Source: Magnetococcales bacterium
GTDB taxonomy: Bacteria > Pseudomonadota > Magnetococcia > Magnetococcales > JADFYX01
Reading direction: 5' to 3'
Length of the DNA stretch: 6,606 nucleotides
Assembly: GCA_015232795.1 (NCBI GenBank)
Contig: JADFYX010000139.1
Span: 1 to 6,606 of the forward strand
Position numbers and translations under genes: made by a program. Position 1 is the stretch's first letter, and every line of letters begins with the position of its first letter. The notes beneath the pieces were generated by a model that did no database searches, was not told where the DNA came from, and was given only the letters and a program-made list of their open reading frames with translations. Of this stretch, positions 1 to 6,567 are shown in pieces.

Positions 1-53
1 AATTGGGGGGGTGTTTGGGGTTGTTTGTTTGAAAATATTTATTTAGCCAGTTT

Positions 54-275
54 TTGGCTTTTCCCCAGATTAGTTTGTCTCCTTGGGTTTTTGGTTCTGG
101 TAGAGTTTGCCAGGAGAGGGATATTACATTTCCAGATTTTATTTCTAGCCAAAGATCTCCTACCGGGGAGGTTATGGCTGGGGTAGTTTTGGGGTTGGTT
201 GTCATGTTTGGTATTTTGTTTATGTTTATTTATATTTCCTTGCCCTTGTTTGGCAAAGGACGTTTGCCTAGCTAA
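54..275 (+). CDS. Possible small membrane protein (uncertain)
   Basis: I do not recognise this frame. It starts at TTG and gives 73 residues. An inner ATG at 174 would give 34 residues, but its GGGGAGG sits only two to three bases upstream, too close for a good ribosome site. The C-terminal part has one long hydrophobic stretch (about residues 41-66, starting MAGVVLGLVV) followed by the basic tail GKGRLPS, as in a single-span membrane peptide. The stop codon falls inside the left arm of the 21-bp hairpin, and a possible plus-strand terminator follows. Against it: the plus strand here is very T/G-rich, which by itself gives long open frames and hydrophobic residues. Another plus frame is also open from base 1 to a stop at 184-186. 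It is more likely not a gene. Confidence 0.2.
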   Translation: MAFPQISLSPWVFGSGRVCQERDITFPDFISSQRSPTGEVMAGVVLGLVVMFGILFMFIYISLPLFGKGRLPS

Positions 276-311
276 AAAAACCAAAAGGACGGTTTTTTTA
301 GCTAGGCAAAC
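262..311. repeat. Perfect 21-bp inverted repeat with 8-base loop
   Basis: The arm at 262-282 (GTTTGCCTAGCTAAAAAAAC plus C) is the exact reverse complement of 291-311, around the loop AAAAGGAC. Pairing stops exactly at both ends. Each arm contains a seven-base A or T run and TAGCTA. Transcribed from either strand it gives a long hairpin, so it could be a bidirectional transcription barrier between converging units. It lacks an external U-run on both sides and so is not a textbook terminator. Other readings are an attachment or recombination site, or the remnant of a small mobile hairpin. The left arm contains the stop codon of a weak plus-strand open frame. Confidence 0.85.
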
Positions 312-326
312 TATTAGGCTCGCCGG

Positions 327-358
327 GGATTTTTTTCAAAAGCTAAAAAATCCTTTTT
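327..358 (+). terminator. Possible plus-strand intrinsic terminator
   Basis: GGATTTTTT (327-335) pairs with AAAAAATCC (345-353) around a nine-base loop and is followed at once by TTTTT (354-358). The T-run is present only for plus-strand transcription; on the minus strand the hairpin is followed by CCCCGG. The stem has only two G-C pairs, so it is weak. An alternative pairing of GCCGG plus ATTT (322-326 and 329-332) with AAATCCGGC (359-367) would compete with it. If it is real, it would end a plus-strand transcript converging on gyrB. Confidence 0.35.
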
Positions 359-387
359 AAATCCGGCTTTACAGTACAGGCAGAACC

Positions 388-445
388 TTAGGCTTCGCCC
401 AAACCCACCAGGGGAATGATTCCCCTGGACCCCCACTAATAGGGG
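388..445 (-). repeat. Three-stem intergenic stem-loop element behind gyrB
   Basis: Starting 13 bases after the gyrB stop there are three adjacent small stems. The first is CCCC/GGGG (431-434 with 442-445). The second is a perfect 10-bp inverted repeat around one central base, CCAGGGGAAT/ATTCCCCTGG (408-428). The third is TTAGGC/GCCCAA around TTC (388-402). The third stem has an A-C mismatch if transcribed from the plus strand but a G-U pair if transcribed from the minus strand, so it fits best as part of the gyrB mRNA 3' end. No U-run follows on the minus strand, so it is not a canonical intrinsic terminator. It may protect or end the transcript with help from other factors. The general look (GGCTTCGCC followed by CCAGGGGAA...TTCCCCTGG) resembles dispersed intergenic hairpin repeats of some proteobacteria, but only one copy lies in this window. 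Confidence 0.55.
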
Positions 446-458
446 CGGGCTTTATTTG

Positions 459-2918
459 TTATACGTCTAAGTTGGTTACGTTTAGCGCATTTTCTTGGAT
501 AAAATCACGCCTTGGCTCTACATGATCACCCATTAGAGTGGTAAATACCAAATCCGCCTCTACCGCATCCTCAACCCTAACCTGTAATAGGGTTCTTACA
601 GTTGGGTCCATGGTGGTCTCCCAAAGCTGCTCTGGGTTCATCTCACCCAAACCCTTATATCGCTGAACACTCGAACCACGTCGTCCCTCAGCAGATATCC
701 AGTTTAACAGCTCGTCCGGGGAATGGATAATTGCATCCCTGTTGGCCTTTGAAACTTGCGGATTGTCTCCCAATACATCATTGATTTTAGCCGAAAGCTC
801 CAACAAATCCTGATAGTCAGGCATATTTACCAAACGCAGATTTATCGTAGCGGTGGTCTGTACACCCCGGATAATTCTATCAATGGTGAGAACCTCACTG
901 TTGCTCTCATCATCGTGAGTGATCAAAACATCCATACGAACATCATCGCCCACTCCCATACCCTTTTTTAATGATTCTGCTGCTAATTGGGCAGCTTGAG
1001 CGTTCGCCAGACTGGCATGTGTTACTTGAGATTTACCCGTTGCTTCAATTATTACATCGCGATTTGCATGGCGTGAAAGACGATTCAAGCAGTTAATATA
1101 ACGCCGGGTATCGTGTACTACCGTGGTAATATCATCTTCAGCTAACGGACCAGATGCCCCAGTTAAGGAAATACCTTCTGCACCTTCACGTAGCAAAATC
1201 TCGGTTAAAGAGTCCTCGTCTTTTATATAACGGAAACTCTTGCCCTTGCTAACCCTATATAGTGGGGGTTGGGCGATATAAAGATAACCACGCTCGACAA
1301 TCTCAGGATATTGCCGGAAAAAGAAGGTCAAAAGTAGGGTGCGAATGTGGGAGCCGTCAACATCAGCATCGGTCATGATAATAATACGCTGATAACGCAG
1401 CTTGGCTATATCGTACTCCTCCTCACCAATGCCAGTACCCAAGGCGGTGATGAGTGTGCCGACCTCGGCTGAAGAGATCATCTTATCAAAACGGGCCTTC
1501 TCTACATTGAGAATTTTACCCTTCAACGGTAAAATAGCCTGATGCTTTCTGTCTCTTGCCTGTTTGGCAGAACCGCCCGCAGAATCTCCCTCCACAAGAT
1601 ATAGTTCACACAAGGCAGGATCTTTCTCTTGGCAATCCGCCAGTTTTCCCGGTAGGGATGAAATATCCAACGCGCTTTTTCTTCTGGTTAACTCTCGGGC
1701 TTTTCTTGCTGCATCACGGGCCGCAGCAGCTTCTAAGGTTTTGCCGACAATCAACTTGGCTATTTGGGGGTTCTCCTCCAAATAGGTCGTAAAATTAGCC
1801 GCAACTACGCTCTCAACCGCGGTTCTTACCTCAGATGAAACCAGCTTTTCTTTGGTTTGCGAAGAAAATTTTGGATCAGGAACCTTAACCGAAATAACCG
1901 CTGTAAGGCCCTCTCTACAATCCTCACCCGTTAAAGTGGTTTTATCTTTTTTCACAATACCAGAGGAGACCGCATAGTTGTTCATGGTGCGGGTCAACGC
2001 TGCCCTAAAACCAGCTAGATGCGTGCCGCCGTCACGTTGGGGAATGTTGTTGGTATAACAGAACACATTCTCAAGGTATGAGTCGTTCCACTGCAAAGCT
2101 ATCTCAACATAAACATCACCCCTATCGGCAGTAAAATATACCGGAGGTTGCATGATTGGTGTTTTTGCTTTGTTGAGATATTCTACAAAGGAGCGGATAC
2201 CACCCTCATATTGAAAATGGTGGGATTTCTCCGATACCTCATCGGAAATATGGATATTTACTCCTGAGTTGAGAAATGAAAGCTCTCGCAAACGCTTAGA
2301 TAAAAGATCAAAGGAGTATTCAGTGATGGAAAAAATCTTGCGACTCGGCAGGAACGTAACCTCGGTTCCGGTTTTATCTGTCTCTCCCAGTTTCTTGATA
2401 GGTGTTACAGGATCACCATCTACATAGTGCTGTTCCCAGATATACCCACCCCGGTAAATAACCAATTTTAGCTCTTCTGATAGGGCGTTAACTACCGAAA
2501 CTCCAACACCGTGGAGTCCACCAGATATTTTGTAGGAGTTTTGATCAAACTTACCACCGGCATGCAGAACAGTCATAATAACCTCTGCTGCCGAGCGACC
2601 CTCATCCTCATGATACTCGGTGGGAATACCTCGACCATTATCAGTGACTGTAACCGAACCATTACGATGGATAGTAATATTGATTAAATCGCAATACCCG
2701 GCTAAAGATTCATCAATGGCATTATCCACAACCTCAAAAACCATATGGTGCAAGCCCGTGCCGTCATCGGTATCGCCGATGTACATGCCAGGTCGTTTGC
2801 GTACTGCCTCCAACCCTTTTAAAACTTTAATGCTGTCTGCACCATAATCATCCCCATTTAGTTCTCTAGGGATTTCGGGATTTTCGTTGTTTGCTTGTTC
2901 TTCTTCTGGCGTGGTCAT
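459..2918 (-). CDS. gyrB: DNA gyrase subunit B
   Basis: ATPase subunit of gyrase, which with GyrA introduces negative supercoils ahead of the fork. The 819 residues compare with 804 in E. coli; about 20 extra residues are an acidic N-terminal extension. The GHKL ATPase shows E62 and N66 in FEVVDNAIDE (E. coli E42 and N46), D93 in TDNGRGIP, and R156 (E. coli R136, a coumarin-contact residue, here wild type). The transducer QTK loop is 354-356. The TOPRIM domain has E443 in VEGDSAGGS, PLKGK (464-468) and the metal-binding D517, D519 and D521. D445 and K466 match E. coli D426 and K447, so no resistance change is seen there. A Gram-negative type insertion (about 580-740) precedes QRYKGLGEMNPEQLW (752-766), which separates it from short GyrB forms. 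The ATG overlaps the recF stop, and GGAG lies 11 bases upstream. It is the last gene of the cluster. Confidence 0.98.
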   Translation of the reverse strand: MTTPEEEQANNENPEIPRELNGDDYGADSIKVLKGLEAVRKRPGMYIGDTDDGTGLHHMVFEVVDNAIDESLAGYCDLINITIHRNGSVTVTDNGRGIPTEYHEDEGRSAAEVIMTVLHAGGKFDQNSYKISGGLHGVGVSVVNALSEELKLVIYRGGYIWEQHYVDGDPVTPIKKLGETDKTGTEVTFLPSRKIFSITEYSFDLLSKRLRELSFLNSGVNIHISDEVSEKSHHFQYEGGIRSFVEYLNKAKTPIMQPPVYFTADRGDVYVEIALQWNDSYLENVFCYTNNIPQRDGGTHLAGFRAALTRTMNNYAVSSGIVKKDKTTLTGEDCREGLTAVISVKVPDPKFSSQTKEKLVSSEVRTAVESVVAANFTTYLEENPQIAKLIVGKTLEAAAARDAARKARELTRRKSALDISSLPGKLADCQEKDPALCELYLVEGDSAGGSAKQARDRKHQAILPLKGKILNVEKARFDKMISSAEVGTLITALGTGIGEEEYDIAKLRYQRIIIMTDADVDGSHIRTLLLTFFFRQYPEIVERGYLYIAQPPLYRVSKGKSFRYIKDEDSLTEILLREGAEGISLTGASGPLAEDDITTVVHDTRRYINCLNRLSRHANRDVIIEATGKSQVTHASLANAQAAQLAAESLKKGMGVGDDVRMDVLITHDDESNSEVLTIDRIIRGVQTTATINLRLVNMPDYQDLLELSAKINDVLGDNPQVSKANRDAIIHSPDELLNWISAEGRRGSSVQRYKGLGEMNPEQLWETTMDPTVRTLLQVRVEDAVEADLVFTTLMGDHVEPRRDFIQENALNVTNLDV

Positions 2919-4039
2919 TTATCCATTTGCTCCGTCAATGTTTGAAACGCGCCATCAACCACTAAAAATGTGGAAGATGGTTCTTCAAGCCGGGGAATTT
3001 CTCCGGTATTACAGGCGGTTAAAAAAATCTGCTGCTCTTGTTGCCGCAGCAGTTTAATCAACCTCTCTACTCCCTCCCGGTCCAGTTCAGCTACCGGGTC
3101 ATCCAATAAAAATAGTGGAGCCTCCTCCACACTCTCTTGCAACAGCTTGGCCTCAGTCAGTTTCAAGGCCAAAATAAACCTTTTTCTCTGTCCTCGTGAG
3201 CCATACCTGGCCAGCAGACGACCATCTATTAAAAATGGCATATCATCCCGGTGGGGGCCAATGGATGTCGCTCCGGTACGTTGGTCACTTCCCCGGCTTT
3301 TTTCCAACATCTGCCGATAGTGGGTTGCTAAATCTGGAGCCTCTATCGCATCTTTAAAGCGGTCCAACTGGCAAGAAAGTCGCAACAAAAAACGCTCTGG
3401 GTCTAGAGCCAATGCCTCTAAAAAGTGGGGAATTTGCTCTACTATTTTGTTAATAACTCTACGTCGTCGCCATGTAATTATGGCTCCCAATGTTGCTAAC
3501 TGCTCTTCCCAGGCGTTTAGTTGCTGAACATCCTTACATCCTATTTTAAGTAATTTATTTCGGGCTTTTAATGCTCCATGATAGTCTCTGGCTGTGGCTG
3601 CATGTTGGCGATTTGCTGAAAATACCACCCAATCCAGATAATCTCGCCTCTCTCCCGGTCCACCCTGAATAAGACCCGGAGAGTCCGGGGTTGAAACTAC
3701 CGCTGCTAAAGCCTGACCCATGGTCGAAGCCAATGACATGGCTTTGCCATTTAATCTAGCTGTCTGTCGCTGTTTTTCTCCACTAAACTCAAGTTTGTGA
3801 GCCAAGCCCATGGCCTGGGTTGTGCCCTTTAATCTGTATCCTGGTTTGCCATGATAACCCATAGCCCCAGGAGTGGCTTTGCGAAACGACCGTCCTGTAG
3901 CTAAAAGGGCGATAGCCTCCAATAGGTTGCTTTTTCCGTGACCATTTTCGCCAATAATTAAATTAAACCCAGGGCTGAATTCCAAGGTTGCATCTCTGAT
4001 ATTACGAAAATCGTGCAGACGCAAATTCTCCAAAAACAA
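2915..4039 (-). CDS. recF: DNA replication and repair protein RecF
   Basis: SMC-like ATPase that, with RecO and RecR, helps load RecA on single-stranded gaps and restart stalled forks. The 374 residues are close to the E. coli length (357). Visible motifs are the N-terminal DFRNI (10-14), Walker A GENGHGKS (30-37), the conserved GPHRDD (261-266), the ABC signature SRGQRKRF (281-288), Walker B LFLLDDP (309-315) and the D-loop ELD (318-320). The start is TTG. It has no Shine-Dalgarno sequence, but MFLENLRLHDFRNI lines up residue for residue with the start of E. coli RecF and no ATG or GTG lies nearby upstream. Translation is therefore probably coupled to dnaN termination two bases upstream. Its TGA stop overlaps the gyrB ATG by four bases (ATGA), which suggests coupling onward as well. 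TTG codons at positions 3 and 6 are less likely alternative starts. Confidence 0.97.
   Translation of the reverse strand: MFLENLRLHDFRNIRDATLEFSPGFNLIIGENGHGKSNLLEAIALLATGRSFRKATPGAMGYHGKPGYRLKGTTQAMGLAHKLEFSGEKQRQTARLNGKAMSLASTMGQALAAVVSTPDSPGLIQGGPGERRDYLDWVVFSANRQHAATARDYHGALKARNKLLKIGCKDVQQLNAWEEQLATLGAIITWRRRRVINKIVEQIPHFLEALALDPERFLLRLSCQLDRFKDAIEAPDLATHYRQMLEKSRGSDQRTGATSIGPHRDDMPFLIDGRLLARYGSRGQRKRFILALKLTEAKLLQESVEEAPLFLLDDPVAELDREGVERLIKLLRQQEQQIFLTACNTGEIPRLEEPSSTFLVVDGAFQTLTEQMDK
2930..2933 (-). promoter_or_regulatory. Ribosome binding site of gyrB
   Basis: On the minus strand GGAG lies 11 bases before the gyrB ATG, inside the last codons of recF. The spacing is slightly long. 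Together with the ATGA stop/start overlap it fixes the gyrB start at 2918. Confidence 0.5.
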
Positions 4040-4041
4040 GG

Positions 4042-5169
4042 CTAAACACGCATAGGCATCAAGACAAACAGAGCGTTCTCCTTATCCGGGTCAAACACCA
4101 AGGACGGCGCCTCATCATTAAGCAACATAAAACGCACCCGCTCCCCCTCCATGGCGGTTAAAATCTCACGTAAATAGCGGGCATTAAAACCGACTGTAAT
4201 AGGCTCATCACTTTCAAAGACTACATCAATAGGCTCTTCACCAGCCTCTTGTTCTGGATTGTTAGAAGAGAGCAACATAGACTCTTTGCTGATTGCCATA
4301 CGGATTCCACGGGATTTTTCATGGGATAGTACCGACATCCGTTTAACTACTTCATCAAGTTGTGCCCTATCCATGGTTAAACCCAGACTGTTTTTGGTGG
4401 GTATGACCCTGCGATAATCGGGAAACTGACCCTGAACCAATTTGGATATCAAGGTGATGTCCGGTTTGATAAACTGGATATGGGTATCCCCAATCACCAG
4501 TTCCACCTCTTTATCTTCCTCCTCAAGCAGTTTTTTGATCTCAAAAACAGCTTTTTTGGGGATGATTATCTCAACAGGTTCTTTAACAACTCCATCTTCT
4601 AATATCTGTTCTACCATGGCTAAACGATGGGTGTCAGTTGCGACCATTCTTGCTTTGCATGGCTCCCCAGACTCCTGATTAGGGGTCAGTTGGAAGAAAA
4701 TACCGTTTAAGGTAAAACGGGTATCGTCATAAGACATGGCAAAGTGGGTTTTGTTAAACATGGAGAGTAAAATATTACGCTCAAACGTATATCGTATATC
4801 TCCAGTTGCCTCTGGTATTTTAGGAAAAGCTGAACCAGGAAAACCAGATATGGTGAATTTGGCATGAGCAGAGCTTAAACGTAGGCGATTGTTGGCCTCC
4901 TGACGAATATGTATTGACCCTTCGGGTAGCTCCCGGACTATCTCAAAGAGAGTTTTAGCGTTAACCGCCAGACTACCTTCATCACTAATCTCAGCCTCAC
5001 ATACAGTCCGCAGAGAGACCTCCAAGTCAGTTGCAGATACGGTAAGTATACCATCACCTGTCTCAAGGAGCGCGTTACCAAGAATAGGCATGGTATTGCG
5101 TCTCTCTACCACTGTTTGAATACGGGTGAGAGCCTTTAAAAATGGATCTTTATTTATATGGAATTCCAT
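4042..5169 (-). CDS. dnaN: DNA polymerase III beta subunit (sliding clamp)
   Basis: Ring-shaped dimeric clamp that encircles DNA and tethers polymerase III and other clamp-binding proteins in the cytoplasm. The 375 residues match the usual length (E. coli 366) and should form three repeated clamp folds, roughly 1-125, 126-253 and 254-375. Family landmarks are visible: ATDTHRLA (177-184), GQFPDYRRVIP (247-257), SSNNPEQE (301-308), FNARYL (328-333) and the C-terminal MPMR (371-374), which forms part of the partner-binding pocket in known clamps. The ATG start is supported by a CAAGG ribosome site nine bases upstream. It follows dnaA after a 48-base spacer, and its TAG stop lies two bases before recF. 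A perfect 16-bp palindrome covers the start codon (see separate entry). No truncation or unusual residue was noticed. Confidence 0.98.
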   Translation of the reverse strand: MEFHINKDPFLKALTRIQTVVERRNTMPILGNALLETGDGILTVSATDLEVSLRTVCEAEISDEGSLAVNAKTLFEIVRELPEGSIHIRQEANNRLRLSSAHAKFTISGFPGSAFPKIPEATGDIRYTFERNILLSMFNKTHFAMSYDDTRFTLNGIFFQLTPNQESGEPCKARMVATDTHRLAMVEQILEDGVVKEPVEIIIPKKAVFEIKKLLEEEDKEVELVIGDTHIQFIKPDITLISKLVQGQFPDYRRVIPTKNSLGLTMDRAQLDEVVKRMSVLSHEKSRGIRMAISKESMLLSSNNPEQEAGEEPIDVVFESDEPITVGFNARYLREILTAMEGERVRFMLLNDEAPSLVFDPDKENALFVLMPMRV

Positions 5170-5171
5170 AT
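5156..5171. repeat. 16-bp perfect palindrome over the dnaN start codon
   Basis: The sequence ATATGGAATTCCATAT reads the same on both strands and contains the dnaN ATG and its next three codons (Glu-Phe-His). In RNA it could fold into a six-bp stem with an AAUU loop that would pair the start codon; as DNA it could be a dimeric protein site. Role unknown. By a simple estimate (4 to the power -8 per position) one such palindrome is expected about 0.1 times in a window of this size, so chance is not excluded. Confidence 0.7.
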
Positions 5172-5217
5172 GGCTAAACCTTGATAATTTTAAATGATTA
5201 TTAGTTCGGACATTTCC
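5170..5217 (-). other. dnaA-dnaN spacer
   Basis: This 48-base AT-rich spacer holds the dnaN ribosome site and a -10-like TAAAAT on the minus strand (5192-5187). No convincing -35 element lies at the matching distance, so a separate dnaN promoter is possible but unproven. No DnaA-box sequence and no terminator hairpin were seen. The spacer is therefore unlikely to be oriC, and dnaA and dnaN may be co-transcribed. Confidence 0.5.
5179..5183 (-). promoter_or_regulatory. Ribosome binding site of dnaN
   Basis: On the minus strand CAAGG lies nine bases before the dnaN ATG. It is the only recognisable Shine-Dalgarno match in the dnaA-dnaN spacer and supports the ATG at 5169. Confidence 0.6.
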
Positions 5218-6567
5218 TTAGTTGCTTAACATTTCGGTTAATGCTTTAAGCTCACGAGCTAAATTTTTATTAACTTTAAGTTTTTTTGCTACCTGTCCAA
5301 CCGCATACAAAACTGTGGTATGGTCCCGGTTGCCAAACATTTTACCAATTATCGGGTAGGAGCTATCTGTTAACTGTTTGCATATATACATTGCTACCTG
5401 CCGGGGATGGCTGAAAAGTCGAGACCGCTTATTAGAGCGTAAATCCTGGGGTGTGACCTTATAATAAGCAGCAACAGTACGTTGCACCTCATCAATGGAT
5501 ATCTGGCGACTGTCTGGCCCACGTAAAATATTGCGCAAAGACTCTTTAACCAAAGCCATGGTAATAGGCTCTTTTTCCATAGAAGCCAAAGCAAATAGCC
5601 GAACCAAAGCACCTTCTAGCTCCCGCACATTGGTGTGGATTGCGTCTGCCAAGAAAAAAGCCACATCGTCTTGCAGATCGATACCCTCTATCATTGCCTT
5701 CTTTTTAAGAATAGCAACACGGGTCTCAATGTCCGGCAGGTAGATATCCACCACCAAACCCTGGGCAAAACGGGAGCGGAGCCTCTCTTCTAAAAATTCT
5801 ATCTCTTGTGGTAGAGAGTCAGAGGTGAGAATAATCTGCTTATTGGCACCATAAAGGGCGTTGAAAGTATGGAAAAATTCAACCTGAGTACCTGTTTTGC
5901 CAGCAAAAAATTGAATGTCGTCAACCAGCAAAATATCAATAGAGCGAAACTGCTCTTTAAATTGGTTTGCCGTACTTTGGCGGATCGACTCAACAAACAT
6001 GGTCATGAATGTCTCTGACGAGATCAGCTTTATTTTTTTTTGTGGAAACTTTTCTATAACTTGATGAGCTATAGCGTGGAGTAGATGGGTTTTCCCCAGA
6101 CCAACACCCCCATGGATATAAAGAGGGTTATAGGTTGCTGCTGGGTTGTCAGCCACTTTAGAAGCCGCAGCGTGGGCAAAGGAGTTGCAATCTCCCACCA
6201 CAAAAGTATCAAATCTATAACGGTCAAGAAGCCCAATGTCAGTAGGGGAGCTGTTAACTGGGGTTGCTGTCTCAATGGGTTGCACGATTGGTTCTGGGGC
6301 TGGGGGTGGAGCCAGGGGAATTGCGTCAGGATCGGTGCGAAACGCTAAACGTACCGCTTGACCACTGGCCTCTTGATAGGCAGACTCCAGCAACACACCA
6401 TAATGGTCTCTTACATACTCGGCTGAGAAATCATTTTTTGTCAAAATTTCCATCTTACCATTGGCCAGTTTTTCACCAGGACGCAATGGCCTAAGCCACA
6501 AATCATATATCTGCGGGGCAATCTGTTTCTGTATGGTCGTCATGACCTTTGGCCAAATATTTTCCAT
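5218..6567 (-). CDS. dnaA: Chromosomal replication initiator protein DnaA
   Basis: AAA+ ATPase that binds DnaA boxes at oriC, melts the origin and helps load the replicative helicase. With the ATG start the protein has 449 residues. Domain I covers about 1-75, followed by a short proline-rich linker (84-97). The AAA+ domain shows Walker A GGVGLGKT (153-160), Walker B ILLVDD (212-217), sensor I TSD (248-250), arginine finger R266 in ERLRSRF, and sensor II R315 in NVRELEG. Domain IV (about 350-449) has the DNA-binding signature FGNRDHTTV (411-419) and R389, which aligns with E. coli R399. All key residues are present. An in-frame TTG at 6576 would add three residues (MSF). I prefer the ATG because it puts the conserved Trp at position 5, close to its place in E. 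coli DnaA. Neither start has a strong ribosome site (only GAG four bases before the ATG). It is first in the cluster. Only 39 leader bases are visible, so promoter and autoregulatory boxes cannot be judged. Confidence 0.98.
   Translation of the reverse strand: MENIWPKVMTTIQKQIAPQIYDLWLRPLRPGEKLANGKMEILTKNDFSAEYVRDHYGVLLESAYQEASGQAVRLAFRTDPDAIPLAPPPAPEPIVQPIETATPVNSSPTDIGLLDRYRFDTFVVGDCNSFAHAAASKVADNPAATYNPLYIHGGVGLGKTHLLHAIAHQVIEKFPQKKIKLISSETFMTMFVESIRQSTANQFKEQFRSIDILLVDDIQFFAGKTGTQVEFFHTFNALYGANKQIILTSDSLPQEIEFLEERLRSRFAQGLVVDIYLPDIETRVAILKKKAMIEGIDLQDDVAFFLADAIHTNVRELEGALVRLFALASMEKEPITMALVKESLRNILRGPDSRQISIDEVQRTVAAYYKVTPQDLRSNKRSRLFSHPRQVAMYICKQLTDSSYPIIGKMFGNRDHTTVLYAVGQVAKKLKVNKNLARELKALTEMLSN

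Larger units (their letters stand above)
1..458. other. Region behind gyrB without a recognisable gene
   Basis: No known protein or RNA gene is visible. Bases 1-240 are T/G-rich on the plus strand, with runs of G at 5-11 and 17-20. A five-bp hairpin AGCCA/TGGCT followed by a short T-run lies at 45-62. Plus-strand frames open at the left edge stop at 30-32, 44-46 and 184-186, so the tail of a gene entering from the left could end at any of these. The right part (262-445) is made of the inverted repeats listed separately. The arrangement fits a convergent intergenic junction. Confidence 0.6.

Noticed and set aside
5..20. G-runs as a G-quadruplex
   Set aside because: Only a seven-G and a four-G run are present before the window edge, which is not enough for a clear four-tract motif.
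45..62. Small hairpin AGCCA/TGGCT with T-run, terminator-like on the plus strand
   Set aside because: The stem has only five bp and the T-run is short. It cannot be judged without the sequence to the left.
39..284. 81-codon minus-strand open frame left of gyrB
   Set aside because: It starts at TTG inside the hairpin arm, has no ribosome site, and is N/K/Q-rich as expected from the A/C-rich strand. No protein-like pattern was seen.
1948..1956. TTTTTCACA as a second DnaA box in gyrB
   Set aside because: It has two mismatches to the strong consensus and lies in coding sequence, so it is expected by chance.
459..2918. ParE (topoisomerase IV) instead of GyrB
   Set aside because: The long C-terminal insertion typical of Gram-negative GyrB and the position behind recF both support GyrB.
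2970..3320. 116-codon plus-strand open frame opposite recF
   Set aside because: It is the antisense shadow of the well-supported recF coding sequence. It is serine-rich low-complexity translation with no recognisable motif.
5170..5217. dnaA-dnaN spacer as replication origin
   Set aside because: It is only 48 bases and has no DnaA-box match; AT-richness alone is not enough.
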